This document shows positions 34,901 to 47,852 of a stretch of 64,000 bases of DNA, piece after piece. This DNA is from Diplosphaera chodatii (lineage: Eukaryota; Chlorophyta; Trebouxiophyceae; Prasiolales; Stichococcaceae). Every line of letters starts with the position of its first letter. Positions within the stretch are counted from its first letter, which is position 1. The stretch lies in NCBI GenBank assembly GCA_032358165.1, contig JAALGY010000054.1, positions 1,426,001 through 1,490,000 on the forward strand, given 5' to 3'. The position numbers and the translations under genes are program-made. Below the pieces are notes generated by a model. The model saw nothing but the letters and a program-made list of their open reading frames with translations. It did no database searches and was not told the origin of the DNA.

Positions 34901-37900
34901 CTCACATGCCGCTGGCGCCGGTGCTGGATGCGCCTGCAGTCCTGGCAACCCTGGCGCAGGTGCTGCTGAACACCCTTGATGTCATGTAACAAGCGCCATG
35001 TTGCCAAAGGCAGATGCTGGGCCCTTGCTGCGTGGAATTTGCCAGCAGGCTCAGCATCCACCTGGTTGCTAGTGCTGAGGCACACCTTGAAGTGTGGTTG
35101 CAGGTCGTGAGGGCGCTGCCTGCGGGGCAGGCGCCCGCCATGGTCCGCTTCGTGGCCGAGGGGTTGCCGGCGCTGCTGGATGGCGAACCCAACACAGCTG
35201 CGCTGGGCGAGGTGGGCGCTCTGCCACGCAGAATGCGGCCTCATACATGAGCTGCAAGTTTCATGGACTAGTGTGTCGGCCTGTCGTGGCCCTGTCGTTT
35301 AGGTCAAGTCAATTCAACCTCACACCGCTGGTGCTGCAGGTGTACGTCTGCGTGCTGTCGGCCGTCCAGCTGGACAGCAGCATCGCGCCAGCAGTGGCAA
35401 AGGCGTCCGAGTCGTTGGTGACCGAGACTCTGGGCGCAAACCTGGCACAGCTGCTGCAGGTATGGCCCAATGGCGGCCAAACCTCCACCTGCTACGACTT
35501 CGCTGCTTCGCTGGACATGTGATTGACATTGGTCACACTGGCAAACCTGGATATTGGATCACACTGGTCATACCTCCAAGAGCCTAGCATTGCATCACTG
35601 TCAGCCCCAATCTTGCTTTGGTTGCTGCAGGTGGCAGTGCTGACTGGAGAGGCACCGGCAGTGCTGCCGCTGCTGCTGCGGCTCTACTCGGCGGCGACCA
35701 GGTGTGGCTGAGTGAGATGGTCGCTTGTGGCATGGCCATGTTTGATTGTAGGGACTGAGCGTTACAGCGCCAGGGTTTGGAGCAGCGCAGCGACACCCTG
35801 CTTGCTGTGTCGCTGGGATTCCAGTCGGGGCCTGCTGCAATGATTGTAGACGATCCCTTGGAGAGCTGCTCAAGGCCGCCTTGCCTGCTAACAGCACCCC
35901 TGCATCTGGGGCTCAGCATGTCGTATCATCGTGTGTAGAATGCGGGCACACTGCCCCGCCCTGCGTCCGGACATCCAACCTCTGCCGGGCCACGGAGCTG
36001 TCGCCGCAGACGACTACTTCGCTGCACTGGTGAGCCCTGGCTCTGCCACAGGCTCGAAGAGGCAGCAATGCTGCACACACTTGCCGCACATGTTGCAGCA
36101 TTGCGGACGCAGCCGCTGCCCAGCATGGCGCATGGTGCGAGACAGCTGAAGCGAGCTGGTGACAGGAGTGGGCCGTGTGGGGTGCAGGGTGTGGAGGTTG
36201 AGCAAAGTACTGCACTTCCGCAAACGCTGGACGTTCTGCTGGGGCCCGCGGCTCCACCGGACATGGCAGCTGCTGCCGCCGGCTGTGTGGCGCAGCGGCT
36301 TGGCCTGCTGGCGGAGCGTGTCGCCCGCCTGCGGTACAGCTGCCCAGCGCCTGTTGCCGCCGCCGCTGATGGCAGCACTTCAGCCGCCGCTGCAGATGCG
36401 CGGTGCGCTTCTATCTCGTATGTTTGCCAGGAGCCATAGCAGGCCATCTTGCAGTGTGTCAGATGGCTACAACGTCTCCCTGCAATGCTTGTAGCATCAG
36501 GTTGGGCTGCTGAGACACCTGATGCGGTGTGTTCCATTGCCTGCTGTGCCTGCGTGCAGTGACGCTGACGCAGCGCTGCAGTCAGCAGAGGCCGAGGCAG
36601 CAACGCTGTGCGGTTGTCTCCTGTCACGGGCGCCATCGCTTGGGGAGTTGTCAGCCGCGCTGTCACAGCGGCACACCAGTGGCGGCGCTGGGGACAGTGC
36701 GATGCGTGTGGAGGAGCTAGCAACCCTGTGGCCGGCGCTGCTGCAGGCAGCATCCTCTCCGCACAGCGTAGCAGCAGAGTCGCAGGATCTGTCTAATCTC
36801 CTCCAGGTGCCAGGATCACCCGTCGTTGTGTGGCTGTTGCTCAACTGCCTGTCATGTGAGAGGCTGTAACAGCCTGCTTACGGCTGCTGCTGTCGCTGCA
36901 GGCCTGCCTGTTTATGGCCACACTCCCTCATGATGGCAGCTATGCTCAGCAGCTGTCCGCGGCAAGCCGGTCGTGGCTGAGCAGTCGCCAGGCGCTTGAG
37001 CCTCCGCACCTGCAGCCCCTGTGGCCGTCTGCCCTGGCAGCAGTCCTGGACCATACTCTCAGGTGTGCTGGGATCCAATATGATTGTCGCCCGTGCCGCA
37101 CAGGTGCCTCATCACAGCAGCCGATGCTGCATTGTGGTAGAAAGCAGACTGCTCAGTCGTGACCACATGTCCTGCAGGCACAGCAGCTCGAGGATGCAGC
37201 ACGATCAGCGTGCGCAGCAGGCCTGCAGTGCAGCTGTCAGCTCAGCAGCACAGCAGCGTTTGCTGCCAGGTATGCTGCAGCAAGTGGCCGAGCAGGCTGC
37301 TGACACGACTGCAGTCGACAGCACTGACGGCATCGTCGACGAAGCAGACAGGCGTTGCCAGAGTCAGACCTCGGAGCTGCTGCATTGGGCGACATTTGCT
37401 GCACCAATGCTCTGTGTTTCAGGGTCAGCTGCACAGCAGCTGACCTTGTGCGCCTTGGCGGTGAGCATTGCTTCCTATATGATGACCCATCTGGGTGTAT
37501 ACGGCGGTGGCGCCTGCCTGCAGCACCCCACAGGTTTGCCTGCTGCGGGCCACGCCGTCTACTCGTAGGTCATGTCAGTAAGATGTTCCACCCGCTGTCC
37601 ATGCATCAGGCAGAGGCAGCAGCCGCTGGCATGGCGTCCCGCAATGCCGAAGGTCTGACACTAGCCTCCGGCTGGGCCGAGGTGCTGGCTGCAGCACGGC
37701 ACCTGCTGGCAGCCATTGCTGCACCAGCTGCCGGCGGCTACGCTGCAGCTGGGGCGCTGTGGGATGTACAGGATGGTGCAGCATTGGCCTGGCTGCGTGC
37801 GAGCCTGACGATCCAAGGTATACAACAAGTTGGTGTTCGCCTCAAGCAGGATCCCCAGATGCAATGAACTCCGGTGTACTATCACCCTCGTTACCAGCAA

Positions 37901-40900
37901 GGCGCTGCCAAGAGTAGACAAGCCTGTCGTCTCTGTGCAGGGCTGCCAGCCACTTTCACCAGCGATACCTGCCGGGTGATGACAGCCATGGCCAGCTTGG
38001 CGATGCAGCAGCTGCCGGCTGGGGTGCCTGCCGCCAGCCACGCTGCAGCCGGCAAATCCCTGAGGCGCCTCAGCAAAGCACTCCGTGCAGATTTGAAGGT
38101 GCTGTCGGACGTCACTTTCTTACTCTGGGCTTTGCACAGAACAGCAGGGCATCGCACTGATGCGTGTGCGCAACATCTGCTCGCTGCACCTGATTTGCAC
38201 GACACTAGCCCTGTCATGCGACCTCTGCTCACTGCTGAAGGGACATATGCTGCTGCAGGGGTGGAGCGGGCTGCCGCTGACGATGCGCACTGGCACTGCT
38301 GTGGCCGTCCATGCGCTGTTGGCTGCAGCGGCAGCGTCGCGCTCAACCTCCATCACACAACCCAACAGGCAGCAGCTTGCCCTGGCCGACATCGTTGCAG
38401 GTGGTTCGACCATTGCCAAGTCACTGAGCTATATGGTGTGATCTGTGCTGTTAGGCAATGGTCTCATATGTGCTGTGCTGGGACAGTAGGACAGTTGAGG
38501 GAGGCACGGCAGCTGCGCTCCAATGCCAAGCAGCTGAGAAGTCGCCGCCACACATGCAGGCCCTGGAGCGGAGGCTGGCAAGGCAGATCATGCTGAGGTC
38601 AGCGGCGCCAGTAGTCAGATCCGGTTGGAGGCGGCCCTGTGCAGTGTGATATCAGATGACATGCAGCGCCCGCCGCCAGCTGACTGCTTGGAGCGGCGAG
38701 CAACTGCCGCGCTGTTTGCGGCTGCCGCTGCAGCGCTGCACCAGCATGCTGCAGACGGCGGCGCACGCCGTGACAGCACAGCAGCAGCCGCTCCTGCGCC
38801 TACAGCAAATGGCATTTGCAGCGGAGGGACGGACAACGCACATGATGCCTCCAGTCCAGCCAGTCCGTTGGTTGCGCACTGCCATGAGCACCTGCAGCAC
38901 GTGAGCCAGCTGCTGCTGGCCATGTGCAGCGCTAACACTGAGGACGCGGAAAGCCCTTTGGACACAGTGGCCGCGCAGCAGCTTGTCGGCTACCTCCACG
39001 CTGCTGTGCAGACGCTGCAGCGCCGGCAGCAGCAGCCTGAGGAGCTGCCACAGCAGCAGGGTCGATCCGCAGATGATGCGCGAGACCAGGCCGCGCCTGC
39101 AGCGGAGGCGCTGCCCGATGCTGGGCCTGCTGCTGCGGAGGCGGCTGACGTGCCAGGCAGCCATGCCGCGCTGCTGCACCTGCACCTGCGGCTGCTGGCG
39201 CACCTGGCCCCGCCGCCGCCCGCGCCCCCGCCAGTGCTGCAGCCGGGATCCTCCTTCTGGGCAGGCGTGCCGACTGCCGGTGCCGCTGGCAGCATTCGCC
39301 GCGCCCTGCTGACATCGCTCAGGTACACCGACCTGTGTGACGTGCTGATGAAGCACGAACACATCAGTGCGATGATAGCCGCTGTAGCCTGCCATTCCCA
39401 GAATGCGGACGCCTGTAATAAGCAGCGCTGGCGGTCACTGATCATGCTGAACCAACCGCAATCACCATGCGCTGTGCTGTGCCGCCAGGCAGCTGCTGGA
39501 GGGTGCGGCGCCGGGGGAGCTGCAGGGCACGCAGGCGGCGCTGCAGCGGGCACTGCGGGAGGCACCTGGCAGCGCACCAGCGGCTGCGCTGCCAGCCCTG
39601 GAGGCAACCCTGCTGGCCCTGGAGACAGCTGACGGTCGCGCCCTCGCGTCTCAGGTGGAGTCCGCCCATCAGCTGTCAGCTGTCGAACAGCAAGCGGCAT
39701 GATGCGATGCGAGGCCGTCATCATCGTGTGGACACGAGAGCCCAGCAATGCTGGGTGGAGCGTGTGCTCCATAACGCACAACAGCTGCAAGGGCCATGTG
39801 TTGACTGCTTGTGACAGGTGGAACGATACGCCTCCAGCGTCCTTACATACCTCTCGCGCGTGGCCCGCTGCTCGGTCAGTCACGGTGTGCAGTCACGTGG
39901 CGCGGTGGCTGCGGCGCTGTGCACCGCGCTGCGGTGCCTGGAAGCGGCAGCTGCCCGCAAGTCTGTTGCGTCAGTGCTGGATCGTCAGGTGCGGTTTGGA
40001 TTCTAAGCATAGGTGCACACAGCCAGGTCTACGTTCGTCATCTGCTCATGCGGCAAAGCCTTGGAAATCCGTTAGAGCAGTGGTGTCCGCTGCTGCACAG
40101 GTGGCCAGCCTGCTGACGGTGCCCAGCATGCTGTTCAGCGGTGCCGCCTCCACTACGTCCAGCACCCGGGCTGATAGCACAGCGGCGGCCGCCGCTGCAG
40201 CGCTGGACGGCACTGAAGGCGCAGGCGAAGTCACACCAGCGCCCATGGCAGACGAGGCTCCCTCAGCCGCAGCACCAGCACCACCAGCAGCGGCCGGTGC
40301 GGCCGGCGGCCAGGGCATCGGCGGCGCCCTGGGCCCGGAGGCGGGCGCCGGGGCGCTGGTGGCGGCGGCGCGGCTGCTGGCCGCGGTGGTGCGGCACCAC
40401 GCCCCCGCAGCGCGCCGCTGCATGGCGCTCGCGGCCGCCTCGGCGCGGGCGCTGCTGGCCGCCCTCGCCGCCTGGCACGCCGCCGCGGGGCCGGTCACCC
40501 TTGGGCAGGGGCCTGCAGCCCCGGGTGCAGCGGCGGTCCAGCCAGGGGCAGAAGGCGCGGCTGCGCAGGATCACTGGTGGCAGCGGGGCGCGCCGGCAGG
40601 CGGCCGGCGCGGGCGCCTCCTGGCGGCGGGCGCCACCACCCTCGCGGCGGTGTACGTCGGGGTCGCGGAGCACAAGGATCTCGCCAAGTACAGCCTGCAC
40701 ATGCTGGTGCGGCGCTGCACCCGTGCTGCGGCTGAAACTGTGTGTGTAGTGCCTGTTACGGTGCGAGTTGTGAGCGCGAACGCATGCTCAGCTGACTGTG
40801 CCTTGCCCTGCAGGCTGACTACATCGTGCTGTGGGCGCTGCCAGCTGCTGCGGCCGCGGCTGCTGCCGGGGCGCCTGGCAGTCTAGGGCACGCAGAACGC

Positions 40901-41252
40901 AGCGGTGGCATGGCCGTGGTCCTGACGATGGGTGCAACACCTCCAGCAGCGGGTGCAGCAGTGGAGGCGGCCCTGCTGCCTGGGATCTACGCGCTGTATG
41001 GGGCATGCTCCCCGGCTGAGGTGCGCTGCTGCTTGTTGGTGCAGTCACGCATGTCCTCGATGTGCCCGCGCCAGACGCGACGGTGAGCCTGCAGTGTCAC
41101 CGATACAAAGATGCTCAGAGCAGATTCGCCCTTTGCAGATCCAACATCTGTTCGTCACGCTGGGCGGTCGAGCCAGTGGCCGGGGCCGCGCGGTGCTGGC
41201 CGACCTGCGGCGGGGCTATGAGACGGGCTTCAAGTACGAGGGCAAGGTGTGA
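31911..41252 (+). CDS. URB2: Urb2/Npa2-family ribosome biogenesis protein
   Basis: Urb2 (Npa2) is a nucleolar factor of early 60S pre-ribosomes. Exon 1 (31911-31978, MEENINASSLVARVHKTSLP) joins in phase 2 to exon 2 (32135-32646, RLKAACVAAEQLTTAA), then 32815 onward (VAPLLLDVLRLLMSGYRHAF), and 20 or more further exons of Leu/Ala-rich helical repeats. The diagnostic C-terminus is clear: TTLAAVYVGVAEHKDLAKYS, ADYIVLWALP, LLPGIYALYGACSPAE, and a last exon LFVTLGGRASGRGRAVLADL ending FKYEGKV at 41252, matching the conserved tail of plant and fungal Urb2. The body is Ala-rich with Gln/Pro linkers, especially 40139-40620. The gene exceeds 9 kb, the longest clear orthologue here. Internal exon limits are approximate. 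Confidence 0.85.
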
Positions 41253-41556
41253 GGTGCAGGGTGCGGGCGCGGTGTGCAGGGATCAGGGGCCTACTTGGTT
41301 GAGCAGTTCAGCAAGTCGATGGTGTGTGGCTCACACATCTGGCATGTTGTAGTCATTGTGACACAGCCAACACATTCGGCATGTTGGACTCGTGCCGGAT
41401 ACAGCCTAGGCACAGTCATGTCCGGCAACGTTTTGGGATGTGCCAGCTGACCTGGTGCATCTGCTGGCAAGTTGTCAACAATACAGAACAGTCGCAGGTG
41501 GTGAGCACATGTGCAGATCCGCATGAGAGCAGTGCGCCAGCACAGTCTGCTGCCTG
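41253..41556. other. Convergent intergenic region (URB2 / MOC1)
   Basis: About 300 bp of tail-to-tail spacer. No exon seen. Confidence 0.35.
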
Positions 41557-42945
41557 CTACATCGCCGATTGCAACACCTTTCCGTTCTGCTCGACTTCAG
41601 TGGCATCTTCGACGTCTGCGCTGCCAAGTGTCCCACCCTCTGCCTCGTCCAATGCCGCCTGCGCCGTCTCAAAGGCCACGGCAGGCAGCTCGATGCCAGA
41701 CGCCCAGGCCGCAAGCAGCAGCGCCTCCGCTCGCCCATGATCCTTCTTTCGCCTGCAGACCAGTCGGCATACTGCTGGCATTAGATGTCGCCTGGAGCTA
41801 GCAAGCTTGTGTCTAGTGGCTTGTCCCCGTTCAGACGGTGGCATTATGTTGCAGTTAATCCCCAGCGCAATCCGCACAGCTGACCAGCATGAGCACAGGG
41901 CACGGCAGCTGCGCACTTGAGGTGCACCGCGGCCTGCGGGAAGAGGGCGAGCGCCAGCTGGCGGCTGCCCTCCTTGCCCTTGCCGTACAGCCCCATGTCC
42001 CGCTTCCACCGTGACGCGGAGATGACCTGCAGAGTGTGTTGCAAGATCATGTCCACTTGACGCAGACTACATCCGAATTGGGCCCGCAACTTGCATGCAT
42101 GTTGCTGCATGTGCATGCCCTGCTATGCGCAAGATACCACTGAATACAGCATCGCAGGGCAGCCTACCTGCTTGCGCATGGTGTATGTTGCAAGCAGACC
42201 ATTCCACACGCCATACGCATACCCAGACTGAAACCAGCTGAACTTGCCTGCAGCCAATGCAATGCAGAATTCACAATCATTCAAACTAGTCTCCGAGTCC
42301 ATTCACAAGCGGACCTGATATGCTGAAAGCAATGTTACTCAGTGCAGGATCCAGTCCGCACCATTCAGTGCATTTGGCACAGGCTGCTCCAGGATGCAGT
42401 GGACGGTGCATTTCTCCTGGAGTGGCGGCAGCAGAGCGTGCAGCTGATCACTGATCACACAAGCATCTGCTTGCCTGCATCAAAAATGTCAGCGCAGAGG
42501 TCAGCCTAGCAGTGCATACCAGCTATGACCTGCAAGGCAAACGTGCTCAGCACACACGGGGAACATTTTGAAGCAGGTGCACCTGCGGCTGCGCTTCTCG
42601 AGCGCGATGGTCTCCATAGGCATATCGAAGACGGTCAACGCAGCATCGGCAAGGCTGCTGGGAAGGCCCTCCTCCGTGCGAGCGGCAGATGCTGACCACT
42701 CTAGAGTCACAAACGCTCCAGAAGCATCTGGGTCAATCCCAAGGATGACCACCTGCGGGATCACAGACTGGCTCGCTTAGCTCGCATTGGCATACGAGAG
42801 GGCTGCCAGCAGATGGCACCATGTGCATCTCTCACCGGCTTGCCAGGCGGTACTTCCAGCGGCAGGGGGCCAGGCGCCGTCCCAGGCGACTTGTGCTTCT
42901 TCACCCGCTTGCCGCCTGCAGCAACACAGCGCCTCGTCGACTCAA
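41557..42945 (-). CDS. MOC1: Chloroplast Holliday-junction resolvase MOC1
   Basis: MOC1 is the RuvC-fold endonuclease that resolves Holliday junctions in chloroplast DNA and is needed for nucleoid segregation. Exons in order: a basic linker GKRVKKHKSPGTAPGPLP (about 42930-42840), VVILGIDPDASGAFVTLEW with the first catalytic Asp, then DMPMETIALEKRSRR (about 42750-42590), LLPPLQEKCTVHCILEQP with the catalytic Glu (about 42440-42360), FQSGYAYGVWNGLLATYTMRK (about 42245-42175), SRWKRDMGLYGKGKEGSRQL with ALALFPQAAVHLK (about 42028-41905), and RKKDHGRAEALLLAAWASGI with the C-terminal catalytic Asp (about 41755-41650), then an acidic tail ending at 41557. All three acidic active-site positions I can identify are present. 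The 5' end is unresolved: the basic linker exon needs an upstream exon ending in phase 1, which may come from the mTERF-like region upstream. Confidence 0.9.
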
Positions 42946-42999
42946 TGGTGCCCACGACAAGACAGCCCTTGTGCCGCAATAAGCAGTTGTCATGACTTG

Positions 43000-44432
43000 C
43001 CAACCACCTGCAGCTGCTGGGGATGCAGCAGCGACAGCCAGTGCTCGCCACCCCGGCGGGTGGGAGGTCAATGCACCTGCACAACAGGCCGAAATGGACG
43101 CCTAGGCCCCCTCGTGCTGGGCTTTTGATGCTGCCATGCGCCGTGCTGTGCAGCACACGGTGAACTGACCGCACCTGCATGGTGCTGCAGCCGCTGCCTG
43201 CTGCATGCTGGAGGGGCTGACCAGAGCTGCCCGCGTCGCAGGCCTGCTGCACACTGGCAGCCGCTGCTGAGGGCAGGCCGCAGCAGCCGAAGAACGCCGA
43301 GCTGGGGAGAGCAACCCACATATGCAGCGCAGGCACGCCTGACAGCAGCCTGCATGTCTGCTGCGAGTCGCCGCCCAGAGTGACAAGCCGCTCGCTGCTG
43401 AGGGTAGTCCCCGTAGCGCCGCTCACAAGCGCGTCTCCTCGAGGCAGGACACGAAGTTCTGCCACACGTGCAGCTCCAGCAGCTTGCCGTCCGCCTGCAG
43501 GTCGTAGCCCGGCATCAGCCGCCCCAGCTGCCGCAGCGCCGCTTCCACGGCAGCAACGGAGTCCTGCAGCCGAAACGCTCCGGACGCCTGTTGCATGTGG
43601 TTCAGCTACGCACATGGCATGAGCTGCTCGAGCCACAGCAGTGCCAGGTAAACCACAACAATCAGTGACGCATGCTCTTTGCGAAGCACGGACGAGGAAG
43701 TGACAGCGCTGGTAGAGCAGCTAAAAAAGGCAGCCGAGTGTCCTAACATTGTTCAACAGTACACAGATGCGCTGCAGGCAGCAGGGTGATGTGCACCCGG
43801 AGCACCTGCGTCAGGACCCGCGGCCGGCGCTGCACCACAGCACGCAGGTCCGTGTGCGGCAGCAGCGCACGCAGCTGCAGCACCCGACTGAGCACTGCCG
43901 CCGGTGGCACGTCCAAGATTTCTGGAGCGCGTCTGCTGGTGCATGGCTTGCACGTCACGCACGCACAGCAGCGAACATGATGCTAGTGATGAGGCGTGCG
44001 TTTGCATGCTTGCCATGGTACATGATTCAGTTTTCAAGCTGACCTGATCAAGCTCTGCAGGTCCTTGTAGTCTGTGAAGCCCAGTACGATGCTGAGATGC
44101 CGCAGCTGCGCTGTGTTCGCATACGGATCGCCAGGCGATGCTGCTGCCTGTTTGACAACGTTCAACTGCACATGCAAGACGCGTCTCGGGCGGTTGGCTG
44201 GCAAACGCCGCTGCCGCGGTCGACTCCCGAGCCAGTGACGCTCTGCACGCTGCGGTAGTGAATTGAGGGACCGATGAGTTGGGACCGCTGCGGTAACAGG
44301 TAATGTCCGCAATCGGATGCGTCCACTGTGCAGTGTCACGCGCGGACAAGCCGAAAGCGACGCCAGTGCGATAACGACCGGAAGGCAAGGCTGGACTGGG
44401 AGGTGTGCACAATGCACCTTGTCGCCGCTCAA
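43000..44432 (-). CDS. mTERF-like helical-repeat region, separate gene or N-terminal part of MOC1
   Basis: The frame from 44432 starts with an Arg/Ser/Leu-rich segment that fits an organelle presequence. It continues NVVKQAAASPGDPYANTAQL and IVLGFTDYKDLQSLIR, joins in phase 2 near 43935 to APEILDVPPAAVLSRVLQL and LLPHTDLRAVVQRRPRVLTQ, and in phase 0 near 43590 to AVEAALRQLGRLMPGYDL and KLLELHVWQNFVSCLEE. The periodic pattern P-x-x-L-x-x-x-P...LLP-x-x-DL...RP-x-VL resembles mTERF repeats or a related algal repeat. Further exons towards 43000 are uncertain. mTERF proteins bind organelle nucleic acid. No stop could be placed before the MOC1 exons, so a single fused gene is possible. Confidence 0.5.
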
Positions 44433-44841
44433 ACCTCACCAAACGCTGCAACACAAGGGGCAAACCTCAAAACGGCAAGTTGGCAACCCAACTTGCAAGC
44501 AACATCTGGAAGCACGGAGCCTGGTGGCACATCCGCTGGAGATGTGCAGCAACAGCAGTGCCACACCCCGTCAACATCCTGCCAGCCCCCTGCGCATAGC
44601 TACACGCATTAGCCCGACCTAGTTGCCGGCGGGGCCGCACGTGACCGGTTTTGCACGGCGTCTGTGTTCACTGGACAATGTGCTCTCTCTCCGTCTGCAC
44701 ACACCTGCACGCTACATAAGGTTGTACTGCTGCGATATATCTGGCCTGCTTGTAGGAGCGTTGTCCTTGCGAAGCTGCTTCTGGTCAAGTCGTCCAACGC
44801 CAGTCGATCAGAGAAGAGGAGTGTCAGCCAGCTTAATCACC
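44433..44841. promoter_or_regulatory. Divergent intergenic region (mTERF-like/MOC1 and SAM synthetase)
   Basis: About 410 bp between outward-facing starts, including CTACATAAGG near 44713 as a possible TATA-like element about 130 bp before the SAM synthetase ATG. No exon supported. Confidence 0.4.
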
Positions 44842-45944
44842 ATGGCGGCGCCGGCAGCCACAGACGGCGAAACGTTCCTGTTCACATCAGAGTACGTTGC
44901 ACTGCATGCCAGCCGTTGGCTGTGCACCACGCATGTTGCAACGGCTGACCAGAAGGCTCATAGGCTTCTGTGCGTTGCCGCAGGTCCGTGAACGAGGGGC
45001 ATCCGGACAAGCTGTGCGATCAGGTGTGCTTGCTAATGATCTGAATATGTGACCCCATTCATGCATGAGGGAGTTGCTGCTGCAACCTGCAACCAACTCA
45101 AACGCCCCAACCGAACACGTGGTGGACGACCGATGTCGATGTCTGCTGGCGCGCGCTGCCGCTGCGCTCCTGCATGATCGGTCGTATACTTTGGTGCTGT
45201 ACCAAGTACATCGGTGTTGGTGTTGCGGACGGCTGCAACGCTGCAACCGAACGGTAATCGAAGACTTGAGGCGGCCTCGGCATCTGTCTTGCAGGTCTCA
45301 GATGCCATCCTGGATGCGTGCCTTGAGCAGGACCCCTACTCAAAGGTGAGCAGTGCTGTAAGCGTGATCGGCGTGCCGCTGCAAGGGCGGCGTCTGTGGC
45401 GAGATAGCATATATGGATCACAGATCACCAGACATGTCCTGCGATCATGCTGCAGCAGCAAGATGCGGCTAGCAACCATGCTGCATCAGGTGGCCTGCGA
45501 GACGGCGACGAAGACGGGCATGGTGATGGTCTTCGGAGAGATCACCACCAACGCAAAAGTGGACTACGAGGCGATTGTGCGCCAGACGTGCCGCAACATC
45601 GGCTTCACGTCCGAGGACGTCGGCCTTGACGCAGACACCTGCAAGGTGGGCACGCGCCTGGACACAGACACCGAGCTGCTGCACGATGTGCTCCGCCTAA
45701 TGCTGAGGCTGCTGCTTGCTGCCCCGCCGCCCTCGCAGGCTGCACTCCCATACACACCACACAGCCGTGCGCAGTGCTTTTGACCTTAACACAGCGACAT
45801 GCACCGTGCAATCATCGAGGGGTGTGGCGCCTGCGCGTGCAGGTGCTCATGCACATCGAGGCGCAGTCGCCGGACATCGGGCAGGGCGTGCACGGCATGG
45901 GCACCAAGACGCTGGAGGAGATCGGCGCAGGCGACCAGGGCCAC

Positions 45945-45976
<32 letters not shown>

Positions 45977-47852
45977 GCTCATGCCCCTCACCCACGTGCT
46001 GGCCACCAAGCTGGGGTGCGCGCCCCATGGTGCTGTGCGCCGGCCCGTGAGGACCCTGCTTCGCCTGCACGCCAACCTTGAAAGTTTGGTCCGCTCTCCT
46101 CAAGGCTGAAACCGCATTGCGCATGTGGGCAGGTACCGGTTGACGGAGGTGCGGAAGGACGGCACGGTGCCGTGGCTGCGCCCTGACGGCAAGACGCAGG
46201 TGGGCTGCTCCTGTCAGTTGATGCATGCACCCTGGTACACTTCCACTGTGGCTTGACGCAGTGTTCTGCATGTCCTTGGTCGGGTCGTGGGCGGCGCTGG
46301 TCTGGTCACCTGAGTCGGGCGCTCCCGACTGCCTGCGCAGGTGACGGTGGAGTACAAGAAGGAGGGCGGCGCCATGATCCCCATCCGCGTGCACACCGTC
46401 CTCATCTCCACGCAGCACAATGAGGACGTGTCCAACGAGCAGATCCACAAGGTGAGAGCCTGCAGTTGTATGGTCATGCCTGTGCAGACGAGCCTCAACT
46501 GGTGGGCTGAAGTGCATGCAACACTACCACCCTGCAGGCGCCGGCAGCTGCCAGTGCAGCTGAGCGGCAGCTGCATCATCCTTCATGCACCGTCCTGGCC
46601 AGTGTACCCATGTGGGGTGCTGCACGTATGCAGGACTTGATGGAGCATGTGATCAAGCCGGTGGTGCCAGCCAAGTACCTGGACGAGGAGACCATCTTCC
46701 ACCTGAACCCCAGCGGCCGCTTCGTCATCGGCGGCCCGCACGGCGACGCCGGGCTCACCGGCCGCAAGATCATCATCGACACCTACGGCGGCTGGGGCGC
46801 GCACGGCGGCGGCGCCTTCTCCGGCAAGGACCCCACCAAGGTGGGACCCCTTGATCGCTGCACCATGTCGAGCTTGGTGTGCTGGAACATCGTTCATTGA
46901 ATGGTTGGCAATTCGTCTTGGATCTGCGTCTTGGCGTAATGCCGGCAGCGATGGGACACCCCATGTTACAGGACATGGCCAAGCAAAGAATGGCACAATG
47001 AAGGCCTGGTCGGAAATGGAACATCGGCTCAAGTGGCTTCGTGTGTGCAACAGGTGGACAGGTCAGGCGCGTACATCGTGCGGCAGGTGGCTAAGTCGAT
47101 CGTGGCCTCCGGCCTCGCACGCCGCGTCATCGTGCAGGTGCACAGCCGTGTTGCATGCGACCAGTAAAGTGCAAGCTCTTCTTCATGTTCACGTGCAGAG
47201 TATGGTGCTGCGTTGCACACGCTGCTGCTGCACAGGTTAACGCGGCAAATCAAGCCTTGAGCAGCACATGTTTGGACTGCAGGTGTCATATGCCATCGGC
47301 GTCGCACAACCGCTGTCTGTGCACGTGGATACATACGAGACAGGAAAGATCCCCGACAAGGAGATCCTGAAGAAGGTCTTGGACAAGTTCGACTTCCGGC
47401 CAGGTATACCATGCAGGGTGCAAACAAGCTGCAGTCGCGACACTGAGCAACAGGTAGCGCGGGCAGCCGTGTAGAGAAGCAGCTGAATATCCCACTGACG
47501 CCATACAAATTGGAACGCAGGCATGATGGCGCGCAACCTGGACCTGCAGCGTGGCGGAAACCGCTTCATTAAGACGGCAGCCTACGGTCACTTCGGCCGT
47601 GATGACCTCGACGTGTTCACCTGGGAGAAGGTGCATTGCACACAAGACGAACCTGATGTTATGTGACAACCGCCACGTTCGTTGCTCACCCTGACAGCAG
47701 CTGAACTCTTGCTTGCCCTTGTTCATCAGGTGGTCGACCTCAACCGAGGAGGCTCAGGGGTGCCAGGCCGAGAGCAGCCCCCCTGCGCAGCCCCTAGCTG
47801 CGCATCAGCCAGAGGGAGGCAGCTTCTCTGCTGGAGCGCATTGTGCTGCTGA
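44842..47852 (+). CDS. SAMS: S-adenosylmethionine synthetase
   Basis: Converts ATP and methionine to S-adenosylmethionine, the universal methyl donor, in the cytosol. ATG in strong context (ATCACCATGGCG, 44842). The exons carry the full family pattern: [100 protein letters not shown] (catalytic signature), [93 protein letters not shown] (P-loop-like signature), [76 protein letters not shown] and [10 protein letters not shown]. The last exon is unusual: after [10 protein letters not shown] it runs on for about 30 Cys/Ala/Pro-rich residues to 47852 instead of the common short Lys-rich end. Confidence 0.95.

Noticed and set aside
43690..43745. tRNA-like GCGCTGGTAGAGCAGC sequence
   Set aside because: It resembles a D-arm, but there is no matching T-arm (GTTCGA-type loop) or acceptor stem; it lies within a minus-strand gene region.
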